Source: Taenia hydatigena
Taxonomy: Eukaryota > Platyhelminthes > Cestoda > Cyclophyllidea > Taeniidae
Length of the DNA stretch: 64,000 bases
Assembly: GCA_036345935.2 (NCBI GenBank)
Contig: JADWOT020000006.1
Span: 14,792,519 to 14,856,518 of the forward strand
Direction: 5' to 3'
The position numbers and the translations under genes are program-made. This document shows positions 37,601-52,000 of the stretch, one piece after another. The notes under the pieces were generated by a model. It saw only the letters and a list, made by a program, of their open reading frames with translations, had not been told where the DNA came from and did not search any database. The number at the start of each line of letters is the position of its first letter. Within the stretch, counting starts at the first letter, position 1.

Positions 37601-40600
37601 GACTATCCACCAATTTAGACTGCCCAAAGTCCTGTTTTCTAGGAGCTAGGTTTTGGGAAAGTAAAGTGGTTATCACTGCTCTATCTCAAAACATATGGCG
37701 CCACAAAAATATGGAACGGTTTAGAGTTTTGTGAGAGAAATTTTTCATTTTTCGATCGGCCTTTGGGAAATATTTTGTAAGCGGATTAGGTATTGACGGC
37801 GCCTATCACTGTCTCTAGGATTGCCCAAAATGGTGATAGGAGACGTCAAAATCAAATTTGAGCCTAACTTTCAAATTAGTTCTGCGCATATATTTGGCTA
37901 AATGCAGGGATGTCATATAGATCTTTTAGAACTACACAAAGTTTGTAAAGTAATAAGCTCCATTTGGGGTCATTGCTCCCCGCCTATTTGTTCAGCCCGG
38001 GAGGATTTTGTATGTAAGGGATCTAGACGAAGAGAAAGGATTTTAAAGTGCATTCAGTAAAGCTTGACACTTTGTAAAAGCGAAGCACCCAACTTGAGCT
38101 AAGTCCTTACGAATTAAGGAAGCAGTTTTGCATCGACCAAATTAGTTATTAAGCAGGTCTGAACGCATGTTTTTGCTTCCAGATAGTAGTTGTCATTTAT
38201 TTCCATCTACTTTCATGCACCGACCTCAAAGTAACATGCAGCTGTCAGTCTCACCCTAACTAGCCCATAGATATACAAGGTTACACAAGTACATGTGTGG
38301 TATAAAACTTCTAGAAGTCTTGAAATTTCTCACAACATTTGAAATTTCGAACTGTCACACCGGTGTTCCTACTTTCAACAAAGTACTATATTCATTTAGA
38401 ACGTCAGTAAACGTTTTGCTATAAATAATTCAGCAAAAATCAGGATGACCGACTTCTTACATTGCCTTTGCTTTATACCATTACTGTCATACAATAATAA
38501 TCGTGCTGGGTGTAATTACTACTGAACTTAACTAGTTCAGGATTTAAGCCTCTTTTTGCCCCAATAGCATTATGGCGGACAAGTGAAAAATTACGTCTCG
38601 GGTAGGACATCTCCTGGATTTAATGTTCTGAATTTTATTTCTCGACGTACTTAAAGATTTTGTTGTCACGTTCAAAAGTGGGACAATGAATTTTGTCTAA
38701 GCCGATGACTCAACAACCCTATCTCCGCCACCCATTGGTCCGATGTCTTCCTAACAAGATCGTGCAAGTCGGCCCTAATAATTAACCTTTTTTGGAACGC
38801 AATTTACGCCTGCAGCGAAAGGCGACATTGAGTGACTCCTTTGCAAATTGTGGCAGATGTGATGGATGAAGAAGATGTCTGATTTTGTCACCGACCTAGT
38901 TTTGTCATGTTACTGATTCGGTCGCCTACAGACCTCAGTGATGTTGCGCTGCGCTACTTAGAATTTGAACCTATTGTGTTGTAGTGGCTTAAGTTATGCT
39001 TGAGATAAAAAATCCGTCAAAATTATTAAAATTTATTACAATACTGGTTTGCATACTTTAGAGAGCCAGATTGAATTATGCTCAAATGTTAGTTAATGTA
39101 TTCATTTTTGCTTGCAAAATTAAAAAAATCTGAATTTTTAGTAACCTTATAATTGCTACTTGATGTAACGTCTTTGCTTTTTTATTACTTTTTAGTAATA
39201 GTACCTCATCTGTCTGTAACTCGTTTGCTAATTCACTTTTTTAAGCAGGATTCCAAATAAAAGTATTCTGCGTGTAACAGTTTTATAGCAGTATTTTATC
39301 TTAGGGCAAAATCCTGGAAACATTTGGTTACGTAATTATTTTAATTCGGAAATGACGTTTATGGACTTTTCCTACCAATAAATTACGTCAACTCCTGATC
39401 TGAATTGACTATTAAATAAGTTCTTAACCTCGATACCCACTTAATCGTTCAACGTTGTGGAAAGATTTACCCTTCTGTATTTGCTTTCATTCATTTTAAA
39501 CTAGTACTTGCCTATAAACTCCATCGCATGCTCTTTTAGTTCATGTCCATTTTACACCACTTCTGGGTTAAGTAGATCTCTTCAGTCATTTGTGGACATC
39601 TAGTTATGCATGGCTCTAAGCCAACATTAAAGAAAAGTCGTTACACTAGTTCCAAACCAGCAGATCTTCTTATTTGCAAATACTGCCTACTTCGCTCTTC
39701 GAATTTTGCATGTTGCTAGCAACGAATAAGTATCAAACCTGCAATTATCCATATTTAGAACTTATAATGATCGAAAAATGCCAATTAGACATGCCCTACA
39801 TGATATGACCCAACTCAATTGCAAAAAGGAATACTTTTATGTGCTAAACAACGAAGAGTTTATGCAAACGAGATTTCCGATCACCATAGTTAAAACAGGA
39901 CATAATGAATTGTCTTGAACGTGCCTTTGTCACATTATCTGTTTGAATCCCATGATCCATAAGAGCTAGCATGCGCCGTCTCACAAATACGATCCTTTTT
40001 TATCCTGCATTTCATTTATTTAGCACAAATGCCGACATAAAACTGATTGTATTGCTGAAAAGTTCAATAGAGAAGCCATTTTCAAGCATTATTGTGTTTC
40101 TACTCTTTAAATCGGCTACTAAGTGGAAAACTATGAAAATGCTAGGCAGCCAGATTTGATGAGGCATTTTTAAGTTGTGGTTTAGTACCCAAGATGATAT
40201 CGAATCCAAACTACTCAGGCAACGATTTGCACATCCGAAGGCAACAAAACATGAATGTAGACTCCGGGCTCTTGTCTCCTTTTGTAGTTAATGCCAATTT
40301 CAAACCTAACCAATTCATGAGAGCTAATTACTATTGAGTATTTTGCAAGCCTCTGGACATGTGACCTTTGAAAACGGAATGTATGCATACAAGACGCCAT
40401 CTATAGTCCTCTGTTCTCGCCTACCCACGTGCCTGTGCCAATTCACATCCACACACATCGTCCGCTTTCTGATTGGTCATTTGCGGTGTGGGGAGAAGGC
40501 GGAGCGATGGGCAAGGATCAGTGGTCATTCAAGCTCCAGACTGAAGTGATGATGTGCTTTTCTGACAGTTGAAAGCAGGATTAGATGCTTTCAGATGGAG

Positions 40601-40607
40601 CATTGAT

Positions 40608-43600
40608 ATGTTAGAAAGGGTCGCGTTACGGTTTTTCTTTCTTGCAATGTGCTATATTTTTCCTTCCAATTTCTGCAGGGCTGATATGTTACCAGCTCTC
40701 GTCAGCTTCACCATGACAGAGGATTCTAAAGTTCCCCTCCTTCTTGGAGATGTCTTGGTGAATCTATTGGAAAGAACGTCCCTCCATGAAAGCGTTGCGA
40801 ACGTTCTGATCTTTCCTTCTTCACAACCATTTTCTGAATATTTCCGTTTGGTTCGAAAAAGGCGCACGGGATCAAATGAAGGTCAAGATTCATTATCCTC
40901 CGAACTTCAGTTGATCAAATCATTTGACCTTGAAACTGCATGTAAAAAGCGCCTTTCAGTTCAACAGTGCTCTCAAGGAAGTTACGGCTGCTGTTGTGAC
41001 CATCACAGCCTTTTCTGCTCAATAAAATTACAACTAGCGGCAACAATCGAGGGTGGGATTTTTCACACAGCTGTAAAACAAAACCCTTTCAGGGCATTTC
41101 TGATTGAGGTGAAAATTTTCGATCAAAACGATCAAACACCTGTTTTTTCACCCAATACATTTACACTGAAAGTTAGTGAAGGCATGAAGTATGTCGACAA
41201 ATATCGCCTGCCAGTTGCACGCGATGGTGATCTTGGTCAAAATGCAGAGGTAACATACTCAATTGCGTTAATACATGGAAGAGCGCCAAACTCAAATAAG
41301 TGGCAATCTATTTCCAAAAGCACTGAAATGTTTTTAGTTGATTCAGACAATCAGCCTCTATCTCTTGTGATCAATGGTTGTTTGGACAGAGAAGAAATTG
41401 AAGTATACAAAATTCTAATTGAAGCCGAAGATATGGCAGCAAGCGTTGAATTGCGCAAAACAGGAACATTGACTCTTACTCTGATAGTTACAGATGTCAA
41501 CGATGTTAGCCCTACCTTCAAGAGTCCAAATTTAACCATTGATGTAATGGAAAATTCAGTTAACGGTACTGTGGTTTGCACAATCTTGGCTCAGGATTAT
41601 GACAGTGGGGCTAATGGTCGGATTCGCTATTCAATTTCCCAACATCAAAGGGACTACCCTTTCCACATCGATTCGGAAACTGGGCTAATGACCGTAGCTG
41701 GTCAGATTGATCGCGAACGGAATGATAAATACGAAATTGTTGTTGAGGCAACGGATTATGGAACTCCGCCTAGAACTTCGACTTTACCTGTGGTTGTACG
41801 TGTGCTTGATATAAATGACAACGCTCCAAATATTACCATATCCCCAATGCTAATTGGAAGCAACAGTTTCTCGTCTTCTTCGTCCGAGGAAGCATTAGTG
41901 CTTCACATCTCCGAACTATTACCTGTGGGAAGTAGCATTGCGAATGTTAGCGTGACCGACCCAGATTTTGTGGAAAATACAACAATTTTTTGTTACTTGT
42001 CCCAGGAAATTTTTGAATTGAACCCCACTTCCCATTGGTCATACTTGCTTCGTCTGGCAAAGTCATTGGATTATGAGACATTACGATATTTTCAGGTAAA
42101 AATATTTTGCGAAGATTCGGGAAGGCCTTATTCACTTACATCGGAAGTCGAGGTCAACGTAATTGTTCTTAATGAAAACGATAATCCTCCAGTTTTCCTG
42201 GATCCACTTGTGATTCCGCCTGCTTGGCTTGTAAATAACACTGATATAGCTCAATTTTCTGCCATTTTGGGTGCTAAAACAGACGAGAATTCAAGTAAAG
42301 TGCTTGTTGATTTCACTGTATTTCTACCCAAATCTTTCCCTTTGGGCGATGTTTTTTTGCATTTTCGAGCAACTGATGAAGATTTTAATCATGAATCCGA
42401 GGAGAAAGCCAACAAGATGTACTTTGTTCTGAGCATTCACAAAGAACAGGACTTTCAACCTGAGCAACATTCTCTTTCCACTCTTCCGCCAAATAAGGCA
42501 AGCCTTTTCAGTTTTTCAGAGTCAACTGGAGAAGTTTTTCTTACCTCTGCTCCACATCTTGATGGAACCATTTCTGTTTATAAAGGAGAGATTATGGCGC
42601 AAGATACAACAGCAATACCACTTTCTACAAAGAAGAATTTTGCCATCATTGTCGCTGAAAACAATTTTAACGCTCCCGTAATACGAATATTTAATTTTGC
42701 ACTGGCGAATTCTTTATCTCCATTTCAGATTTTCGATCAAGAGCAAAATTTTTCCATTCAGGAGGTCCCATTTTACATTCCTCGGCAAAGCCAATCAAAT
42801 TCAGTGATTGGGCAGGTAGTTGGTTCTGACACGGACTCAGGACAAGCAGGTCGTGTCACCTATACTTTGACATTCCATCGGCATGGTTGCATCAATGTAT
42901 CCATTAATAATTCAACAGGACTTCTGACATTAGTGACGTTAAACGCTAGCTTGAGTAGCGAGTGTCAAACCCAAGCTTTATTGAACGTAACCGACAATGG
43001 TTTTCCCAAGCGTCACAGTCATCTGCACATTTCCTTCCAGTTGTTTGACGCTAGCAGATTATCACCCAAGATATATGTCAATCAGTCAGTCATACCTGCA
43101 AACCGAACTGTAGATAATGAATCGATATGGCATTTCGAGTCGATTCTTCCACAAATCGGCGAACCTTTGTTCCGTGTTGGTATCAATATTTTGCCTGGAT
43201 TGATTGAACCATCGTACAAAATGAAACTGTGTACACCTAACTCCGCAATTTTTCCTCCACAACCAGTAGGCTTTTCAATAGAAGAAAAAACAGGGACAGT
43301 CTATGTTACAGATTCTTTTGGTAAATTTTCAAGTAACTTTGCCTATATCGCAGTTTCCAATCGTTTTTGGCCCTCATTACCACCATCTTTTTACAAAACT
43401 GAAATCGAGATCAGCGAAAGAAAGACTACAACAGTTCGAATTATACCAGTGGAGAACATTGACTGCAAGTTTCATGATGTAGCTGAGATTGATCAGCGTG
43501 CTCCTCGGAGGAATTTCACGGTATTTTGCATTAGCACACTCACCGGCGCTAGCTTCCTCTGCGTACTGGTCGCCTTTTTGGTGGTTCTGTTGAAAAAGTC

Positions 43601-46600
43601 CGGAAGGAAGCCTCAGACACCACTGACGGGAAAGGGATTTCAAACGAAGTGCAAACCAAGCTTGTTTGACCAATTTCACTTCCAAAAGCGTTTAAGTGGG
43701 ATGAAGGAAACAATAAAAGTCGAAGAACAATGCGATACCTGCTTGCATGACAGTGAGTCTACTATTCTACCATATTTAAACCATCTAGGTAGCATATTTT
43801 TACATATTTTGAACTAACTGATCAAGCCCACCTTTAACACTATTCCTGAAGTGAGGATTTATTTTGAAATATACACATGGAAATTGAAGCATAAAAATCT
43901 CCTAAATTTTGCACACATGATTCTGGTATATCTATCCGCAAATGAATAAATAAATAAATGCATGCTTACAAAATCGGCCATCCTAAGTCATTTTTTTAAC
44001 ATCTCATGAACGTAGGTTGAGCACCATATACCATATACTTTATTTGTAATGACATTAGACCACATGTAAAAAGTGACAATAGATTAAAGTAACATGTTTA
44101 CAAAGGTATTCAAAAACGGCGGAAATAGTTATACCTGTAGGTTTCCCAAAAGCTGGGTAACCTGAAGACACGATTGACATAACATTGTCTTGAGAAACGC
44201 CTAAACAAGTACATTAATGCAGTCCTGATAGCATTTCTGCTACCTTAAAAGGGGTGACAAATTTGATTAGCTGTTAATTTCCGCCAGATTTAAAGTTGAG
44301 CTCTAAAAGTGAAAGTTCTTCAAGCTTTGTTATTCACCGACAAAATATATCCTTTTGAATGTAAATGGCTATTTATTTCTAATTTCTGAATACCTTGTAC
44401 GACTAAACAACGATGTCTAGGATAAAACCTTAATTGGTCTACTACAACTTTATATACAGAAATCCTCTTGAATTGTGGGTCCATTCAAGCACTGCATGTT
44501 AAAATAAAAACACCTAGTATTTGAACTTGGCATTACTCGCAATGGCAAATGGAGGTAAATGTCGGGCAACCAAAAGACCCCTTTCATCCAGTAAATCTTT
44601 TCAGATGTCGACTCATTTCATTATTCGAGGTTCACACGCTAAACTAACCAACAACAGGTGGAAACATAAAACCTAATTAGGGACTGCAATTTCACTTGAC
44701 TGAAAACGCCATGTAGCTTGAAAAGTTGGCTTGAATTAATTTATTTATTAGAGCCAACAAAGTGACAGGAAATCCATTTCGCTAAAAAGTTGTCAAAGTA
44801 TTGTTGAGAAGAATTTTGTGGTCATTCATAATTCCTTCAAACCCCCACTTTGACAAAGTTACTAGCAAAATTTTTGCAAGATGCGTTGAAGCAAAAAACC
44901 TTAACATGTGCATATTTCTTGGCATTATTTTTATGCACGAAGAAGTGTTTGGTTACTAAATATTGAGTGTTTTAAGCCCTACAAAGGCATTTAAGGGAAT
45001 ATATGCGTGACATGTGTATCATTCTGTTTGGAAAATCTTAAATGTCAATTTGCCTTGTGTCATTTTCTCTCACTTATTCCCGAAATATTTCCTGATCAGA
45101 CTTCGACGTTAAGGTTTCTAATTTCCTCGGTTTGATAAACCTCAACTGATATGGTCAATTTTCAGTGACTTGAAGTAAGGTCTAGCGGACCAACTTTCTT
45201 TCTGAAGCCCCATTTATCGACCTTCAAAATATTTTCTCATAGTTTCCAGTTGATAAGAGCGCAATTTTTACAAAGAACTAGAGTTTACACTGAATAGATT
45301 GGCAATTATCTCAGCTGATGCCAATGTGTTCCAGTTTGGTTGTGTTAGTGAAATCGAAGCCTAGTTGGCAAAAGCCCTTTCACAAAAGTGCTTCCGCCTG
45401 AGTGTACGATGGCATGTTTCGTTTCTCACTACCAGTCCCATGCCTAAGGGCTTCAATCATTCAGTGCAGTTGAAATATTTTCATTGAACACGCGCATTCC
45501 ATTTTATGATCGGGTTAATTAACTAAGAGTTCATTTAGGGGGCGAAGGGGGGGGTATCTTTAAGAAAGTCCTTTTGATAAGGCGAATTCTGTACGTGATT
45601 TATTGTGCGCGTTTTTTTTTCCTAATTTTTCCAATTGGACGTATGCTTTACTGTCAATCACCAGGGCACTATTTAGCCCAACATGTCTCCTACAATGAAG
45701 AAAAATTCTAAGTCAAGAGCTTGACTTGTAAAAGATGAAATGAATTAAGAGATTAAATCTAAGAGGATTTGCTATTTTGTCGCGAAAATCCTTATTGAAT
45801 TCAATTACATTGAGGCCACCATTTACACACTATAAAAAAGAATTGATCACCAAGGCATAACATAGCATAATCTTTGTGCGCACTATTAAAGACTCTTTAA
45901 AGAATTACTTGCACTTCGTATTCTACATTGATTCTGCGACCAGCTCATTCGGTCTCCTCATCAAAGTTTATTAAATCACGTATATAGTAAATGATCATTC
46001 GCATTTCTAGTCACTGGACTGCTAAGTTTAAACATTTACGCCAGCGTCTATCATTAACTAACAAGTGGTCAACAATAGGTGCGGATAATCTGATAAGTGC
46101 AATGTTCTTGTCATTAATAATGATTGTCTGGGATGGTTTGAAGCTGTATGATTTTCTCTATGGGCAGCCATGACCCATGATGTGCACCAATGCATACCGC
46201 ATGAATACACATAATTCTCTGTGAACTAGGACGGACTTATACAGTGCGCTAATAATGGTTCTGCATTAAGTCTTATTATTAAAATATATCCATTTAATAA
46301 AATTTGTGAATTCAGTCATTGGAATTTTTTTGTCTTCCAATTAAGTTGACCTAAATGGGCAAAAATGTGCTCTTCGTTACGCCATCTAATTGACTACAAA
46401 ACTTGGCTCTAAATTTATTCAGCTGTCAAATCATAGTATGCTTATCGTGACCCATCCTGCATGCGTTATTACCTCTTGAAGAGCGTATGTGGTTTCATAA
46501 TTTCATTAAAAGCCTTGTTAACAGATGAAAATTAGGCCGAGATTTTCCGCTCAAATTAGATTTGTCGGAATCAAAGATACCCACAATGCATAAACTTGTT

Positions 46601-49049
46601 TGATTTTCCACAGTTGGTTTAAAATAGAAGCAAAATTTACGAACGAACCGGAAACTCACTGATTTGTTTTAATCTTCGATACTTTTCCTTAAACACACGA
46701 TGTGCTTTTTAAGTTGGGTTATGGAGCATTTCACTGAGATGAGAAAAAGAAGTCTTTGTAAAACAAACTGAGTAAACAAACTCTAAAACTGAAACAATTT
46801 GTCGATATGCCTTATACGAAATGCATAAGAGCATAACCGCATCACGAAATACTTGCGCATTCTTCGTAAATGGGCCAAAGTGGTCTAATTTTGCAGTGTC
46901 CTTTTGCCAATCCCAGAGAAGGCGAACTGCGTCACTGTTTGGCTGAGAATTGCGAAGTTACATTCTTATCGCATTTATCAGTCAAAGTTGATTAAAAGTC
47001 TGCATGCCTTTGGCAGTTGCATCGATGAGTCAAGTTTTATCCCGGACTAAGGAGAGATCAGTGAACTCATCGTATAGGCTATCAGAATAGATGGCATTGC
47101 TCCCGCAAATTCTAATCGTTTTAATTTTGTACAAAACAATTAAAATTGCGTTCCGTTGAATGAGTCCCCATCGCTAAAGCAAAAATGCAAAATTAGTTGA
47201 CTCTAAAGGGAACTGTTGGATCCGTACGCACCGAAGTGAATTCTTTATTCTTTGACATTAAAATCTCTACTACAATCTGTTGGTGCTACGTACTTAACAT
47301 CATCATTCTTTAAGAGAGACAAATAACTTTACCAGACGCTTGTACGATCTCCCATTACGTTGACGTAATTACCACTGTTATGATCGTAGAATATAATACG
47401 GAATTTCGAAGTGTCGAACTATGAACTCTGCGCACATCCGAGCGCATTCTTAACTAACCGATTCAGTACTTAGGTCATGTAGATAAATGTATAACAATGT
47501 CCTGCGAATTTTTTTCTGAAGTAAGGACACAGACCGCACGTAGCTTTTGACTTGTAGTCATCCCTTCCATCTAAGAAAATATCGCTGCAGATGGAACAAT
47601 AATTGGTTTGAAGATCCAAGCAAATGGAATTTTCAGAAAAGACACTTTGTTTTACAAAATGTGCAGGCACAATTTTTTCCACTCGTAAATGTACTACAAT
47701 GAAGGTTGTAAATGTTGAAAAAGAGTAAAAATAATGGCATTTCAGGTTGTTTACTTCTGCAAACTTTGTTCATTCTCTTAATCGTAAATAGCCTGGAACA
47801 AATCGAAAGTGTTCCAGAGTAAATGTCAAATAGATAAGCTTCTTGATGGAATTATCGAAACTGCCTTTAATAAGTCACGTTTGTTTATCATGGATAAGCA
47901 ACACATTCTACAAAGAAAATGGTGCATAGAATACGAATTTTCCCTATAGTCTTGAAAAGGGAATCATATTATTTCAGAAACGTGGAAATTTGCTTTGCCT
48001 GCCAAGATAATCGACGCTCCTAAATTGCTTCTAAAGTCGTCCTCGTTGACTTCTGCAACAGGCGCAGCGCAAATCGAAGACAAACAGGCATCAGCTCTTG
48101 CAAAGCAGCAGCTTGCGACGTCTGCTTATCCGCCATTATCTGAACTCAGTGGTACCTACTATGTGTTAGAGAATATTCATCAAGACAAAATGAACTCCCC
48201 GGTCCATCATCAAAAGGACACAACCTCGTCGAGTAAGGACCGCCGATCGCCCTCGAATGTAGAGATCGCCGTGCAAGAACACAAAATTCCTGGAGTTACG
48301 GGACACGCTAATGTGAGCATAATTGTACACAACGACTTTGAAAAAGCTTCGTCCACCGAAAAAATTGGTGGAATGAGTGCCGGTGATAAAACAACAAAAG
48401 TAAGTAAGGGATACAGCCAGATCTTGCATCATAAAGCACCACCATGCTAAGTGTTTAATGTTTTCTACTCGAAAGTTAAGATATTAAAGAAAATCGTGAC
48501 CTGTGCTGCTTACTTAAAATAAGATGCATCACCTTAGCGCACAGTCGTCCTACCTTTTTCCAAGATGATTTGTTTGTGGGCATAATTGATGGGTTGATGA
48601 TGCAGAATAGACAAGTTGTAAGTGATATTTTCCTGCATGAATAGAAAGTGTGTTAATTTACCCGTTATACGTGTTTATTTGCAGATTACACCCATTTAGA
48701 AGTTCATTATTCCTTCGTATCAAAAGCTCGCAGTTATTTACGCCTTCTTTTAGCCACATTTATAAGCTAACTTAGCTGGCTCGAATTCGCATCTTTTAAA
48801 ATCCCCACATGTTGCCTACCACTATCTAAGCCATTTATACAAATACGTGGTTAAGAATTGAACCCAAAGTCACCTCAACGCATATTAATCCATCTTAACC
48901 ATGGTTTTTTTAACTGTTTGCTTTTAAATAAACAGGTATTTTGCATCGATCCAAAACTTCAGATGGTGAGGAGAACCAGGAACACCATCCGGATAGAAAT
49001 CGACCCGTTGGCGTCCCGTTTTATACAAGACAAAGCTTGTTGTGAATGA
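40608..49049 (+). CDS. Protocadherin-like adhesion receptor
   Basis: Exons 40608-43752, 47978-48399 and 48936-49049 give about 1226 residues. A signal peptide lies at residues 1-25 (MLERVALRFFFLAMCYIF...). About seven cadherin repeats follow, with linker motifs DQNDQTPVF (about 172), DVNDVSPTF (296), DINDNAPN (401), NENDNPPVF (522) and DRE/DYE motifs such as QIDRERNDKYEI. The last linkers (AENNFNAPV, 684; DASRLSPK) are degenerate. A transmembrane helix lies near 974-995, then a tail of about 230 residues. The whole ectodomain on one exon is typical of protocadherins. Start is the first ATG opening a signal peptide. Donors ACA/GTGAGT and AAA/GTAAGT are strong; the exon 3 frame is the phase-0 reading, ending KACCE, and is less certain. 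Role: calcium-dependent cell-cell adhesion (family inference). Confidence 0.88.
43818..47977 (+). other. Protocadherin intron 1
   Basis: Part of the 4225-bp intron 43753-47977 that separates the ectodomain exon from the cytoplasmic exons. AT-rich; no supported gene or repeat was recognised. It ends in the acceptor TATTATTTCAG. Confidence 0.6.
43945..43959 (+). promoter_or_regulatory. Tandem polyadenylation signals after protocadherin exon 1
   Basis: Overlapping AATAAA hexamers (AATAAATAAATAAAT) lie about 130 bp after the TAA at 43817 that is reached if exon 1 reads through its donor at 43752. The arrangement would suit an unspliced, shorter isoform. It could also be a chance AT-rich tetranucleotide repeat. 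Confidence 0.4.
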
Positions 49050-52000
49050 CTTTAATGTTGTAGGGATTATTTATTCATGGAAATATTTTATAAAGCCGAA
49101 TGATAACTTGTAGGACTTCTAAAATCTATTTTGTTGGCAAACAATCTCATTACCAATTACTAGAAGATGCGAGATTTGTTTAATATTTTGAGCAATTGCA
49201 CAACCTTATGCTTTACATTGAAAGTGAACTTAAACCTTGATTTTGTAAAATTTCCTCAGTCCAAAATCTGCAAATTGGTAAGCATTTTGGATAATAAAGG
49301 CTAGGAGCACAAAATAATGCAATTGATGAGCACCCATGACAAAGGTAAGAGGGTTTGATCTTCTCAACTGCAGAAAGAAAGCACTGTGGCACGGATTTAC
49401 GCCAAGAACTTGATTTTCCTCCAAATTTAAAGTGATAATTAGCAAGAAATTAAGAAACGTTTTGCAAGGGGGAACGAAAATTAGCAAAAGTATCTCTTGC
49501 CTGCATGTTTCAAGGGCTGCTTTTATGCAACCCAACCATGATAATCTAATGTGATCCATGGCATGCATAATTAAGGCCCTGTGAGCCAGTGAGTCTCCGC
49601 CTGCAGGTGGCTTCGCAGTGGATGCAATATTGATCAGACGCAGCATCCCGGGTCCATAGTCGCCGCATTCGGGCAAATGGGAACTTCGAGTGGGGACGGA
49701 CGATGCGAGTGGAAAAGTGGTTTTCCTTCACACAATTTTCGGATCTTCATTTAACTTAAGCTTTTGGTGCAATCAAAGTGGAATATTTAAATTAGGAAAA
49801 TTAAGACATTGTCAAGAAAAGGCACATTAAGCTATAGCTGTGGGAGAACAGATAGAAGGTTGAGTTAAAGTTTTTGTTAATGCTCCCATACCCACATACT
49901 TGGCAACAATGTGGGGCAACTCAAGTGATGTATGAGCGTTAGAATTCACTCATATAACCTCTATTCATATCTTTTTGTCAACTAACAACAATAAGAGCTC
50001 AAAATATTATAGTCTGAGTAGGTTAACAAAAAATAACGGTTTCCTTCATCTATGACGTCGTAAGTGGGCCCTAGTTTTGATAAGTTTCGCAAATCACTGA
50101 CGTACTCTTCGTTCGAAACTTTGCAGATTTGACAAGTGTCGACTCTACAAACATATAATAATATTCAATAAATTTTCGTTACAAAACTTCTTAGAGCATC
50201 ATTTATTTTGCAAAGATTTTTTGTTGGGGTGCACGCTATTTTGGAAGTAAAATGAAGCAATAGCAGCCAACTCCAAACCTTTGATTGCTAGAAGCCTAGC
50301 ATAAACGAACTGACATCTGCCATTTTGAAATTATTTTGACAGCTAAACTTATTTGCTTATTACAAAAAGCTTATGGTTTGGCTCCCCGAGTCTTCCAAAT
50401 TAATGACAGCATAAGAGAAGATTTGGTATTATCGTACAGAGGGGCTGGAATGCTATACGTATGGTCAGATGGCCGCGCTATCAAGGTGAAAGTAAAAATC
50501 AAGGAGGCTAAATCTTGTAATGCACATACAAAGCAATATCAGTAATTAATAAGTGAATGAAGCACTTCATAACAACCAGCACAAAACCATGTCTTATGCG
50601 CATTGCCAAGACAACAATGGCAATAAATAATCCGGCAGGTGTTACTTGATTAAATCAGGGGAAATTTAATTGCTTCAACATGAAGCAGGAATCAGCCTCT
50701 TAGAGCTGTTTATAATAATTCTTACTTTTGTTACATTTTTTCTCTTTTTGGCAAGATAGCTACTTGAATCAGAGCTCTCGCGAGTTAACATTTGATTGTT
50801 AATTAGAAGTGCTAAAATTTACTTTGTTGGTTTCCGTTAGTCAAATAAAACTTGAACAAATTCACTCTGATGGAACGGGTGCCGAATGATATCTCCAACG
50901 ACATAAAAACTTTAAGGTGTGAAAGGCCCCATAATTATGCTTTTATCGTATAATACCGCGTCGATAAATCCTGCACAGTAATGAACGCTGTGACAACCAT
51001 CACCTTCAATTATCTAGTACTGTGTTTCTCATTAGTGTTTTCGGGGATCATCCATTATTTATGTTCTTTTAGATAGCATAGTGATTATTAAATGTTTGTA
51101 TTTTAAAGAGAGTAGATCTATTGTGTGATGTTTGGTCTTTTTAATCATAGCTGAAATCAACGCCCTTTTCTAGCTTGTGAGTGTTGTAAACAAAAGCGAT
51201 TTGGGAAGTTAGTTAGAAGGTAGGTTGTCATAGCCGTCATTGTAAAATGAATTATGTTGTTGTTCAAGACACAAAATTTAATAGCATCGTTGCTAGGCAA
51301 GAGACATTAAATGTTCTGAACTTTAACTATGTTATTTCTGGTTTTATGAAAGGGACTTTACACGTTATATACATGATTTAAATTAAATTTCCAGCCGTCA
51401 GTCTTAGAGAGGATTACGCGAACACGAATAGAGGAAGCTCAATGGCTTAAGCCGTAGTGTGTCTAAATTTACGATCGACTAAAGCCTTGATTGCTAAAAA
51501 CCGTACTGTTGAATGACTATGCAGTTGCAATTCTCACCTTCGCGTAAAATTGCCCGCGGGTTCATGCTAATGTTCATTATTTTCTTAAACCGACGACGTC
51601 AATACATAAATGTTTTAAAATTCGCTCCGTTTTTAACTTGTTAAAGAATAAGTCAGTAGGCGTGAAACTCTCGGTAGGCCTTTGCAAAGGTTTACCAAAT
51701 TAAAATTCACAACGCTGATTCGCTTGATGACACGGCAGTGGGTGGAAAGTTCATCACTGTAGAACTAGGTAAAAATGCAAAGTAGTGCTATTCTTTGTTT
51801 TAGGAAATGTAAGCGAAAAGATGATAATGAGGCGATAAATTTCCGGGGAGTACTCGAATACGAATAAGCAAAGTGCTGCTACTGTAAGCTTATTTGAAAA
51901 GACAACAAAGGTATTGTCCAAACATTAACACTTATGATCTTGCTTTTGAAAAAAATAGAATTTAGGACCCTACTTTTGCACAATAGCACGGACTTTAAAT

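Larger units (their letters stand above)
19965..40607. other. Gene-poor 20.6-kb region
   Basis: AT-rich sequence in which I find no supported gene. Open frames are short (133 residues or less), without splice-consistent neighbours or recognisable motifs. Two things stand out: a GC-rich island at about 26490-26640 and an LTR fragment at 31622-31699. The first few hundred bases probably include the ACBP 3' UTR, and the last kilobase should hold the protocadherin promoter and 5' UTR. Genes with very small exons, unusual microRNAs or diverged ncRNAs could be missed by eye. Confidence 0.5.
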
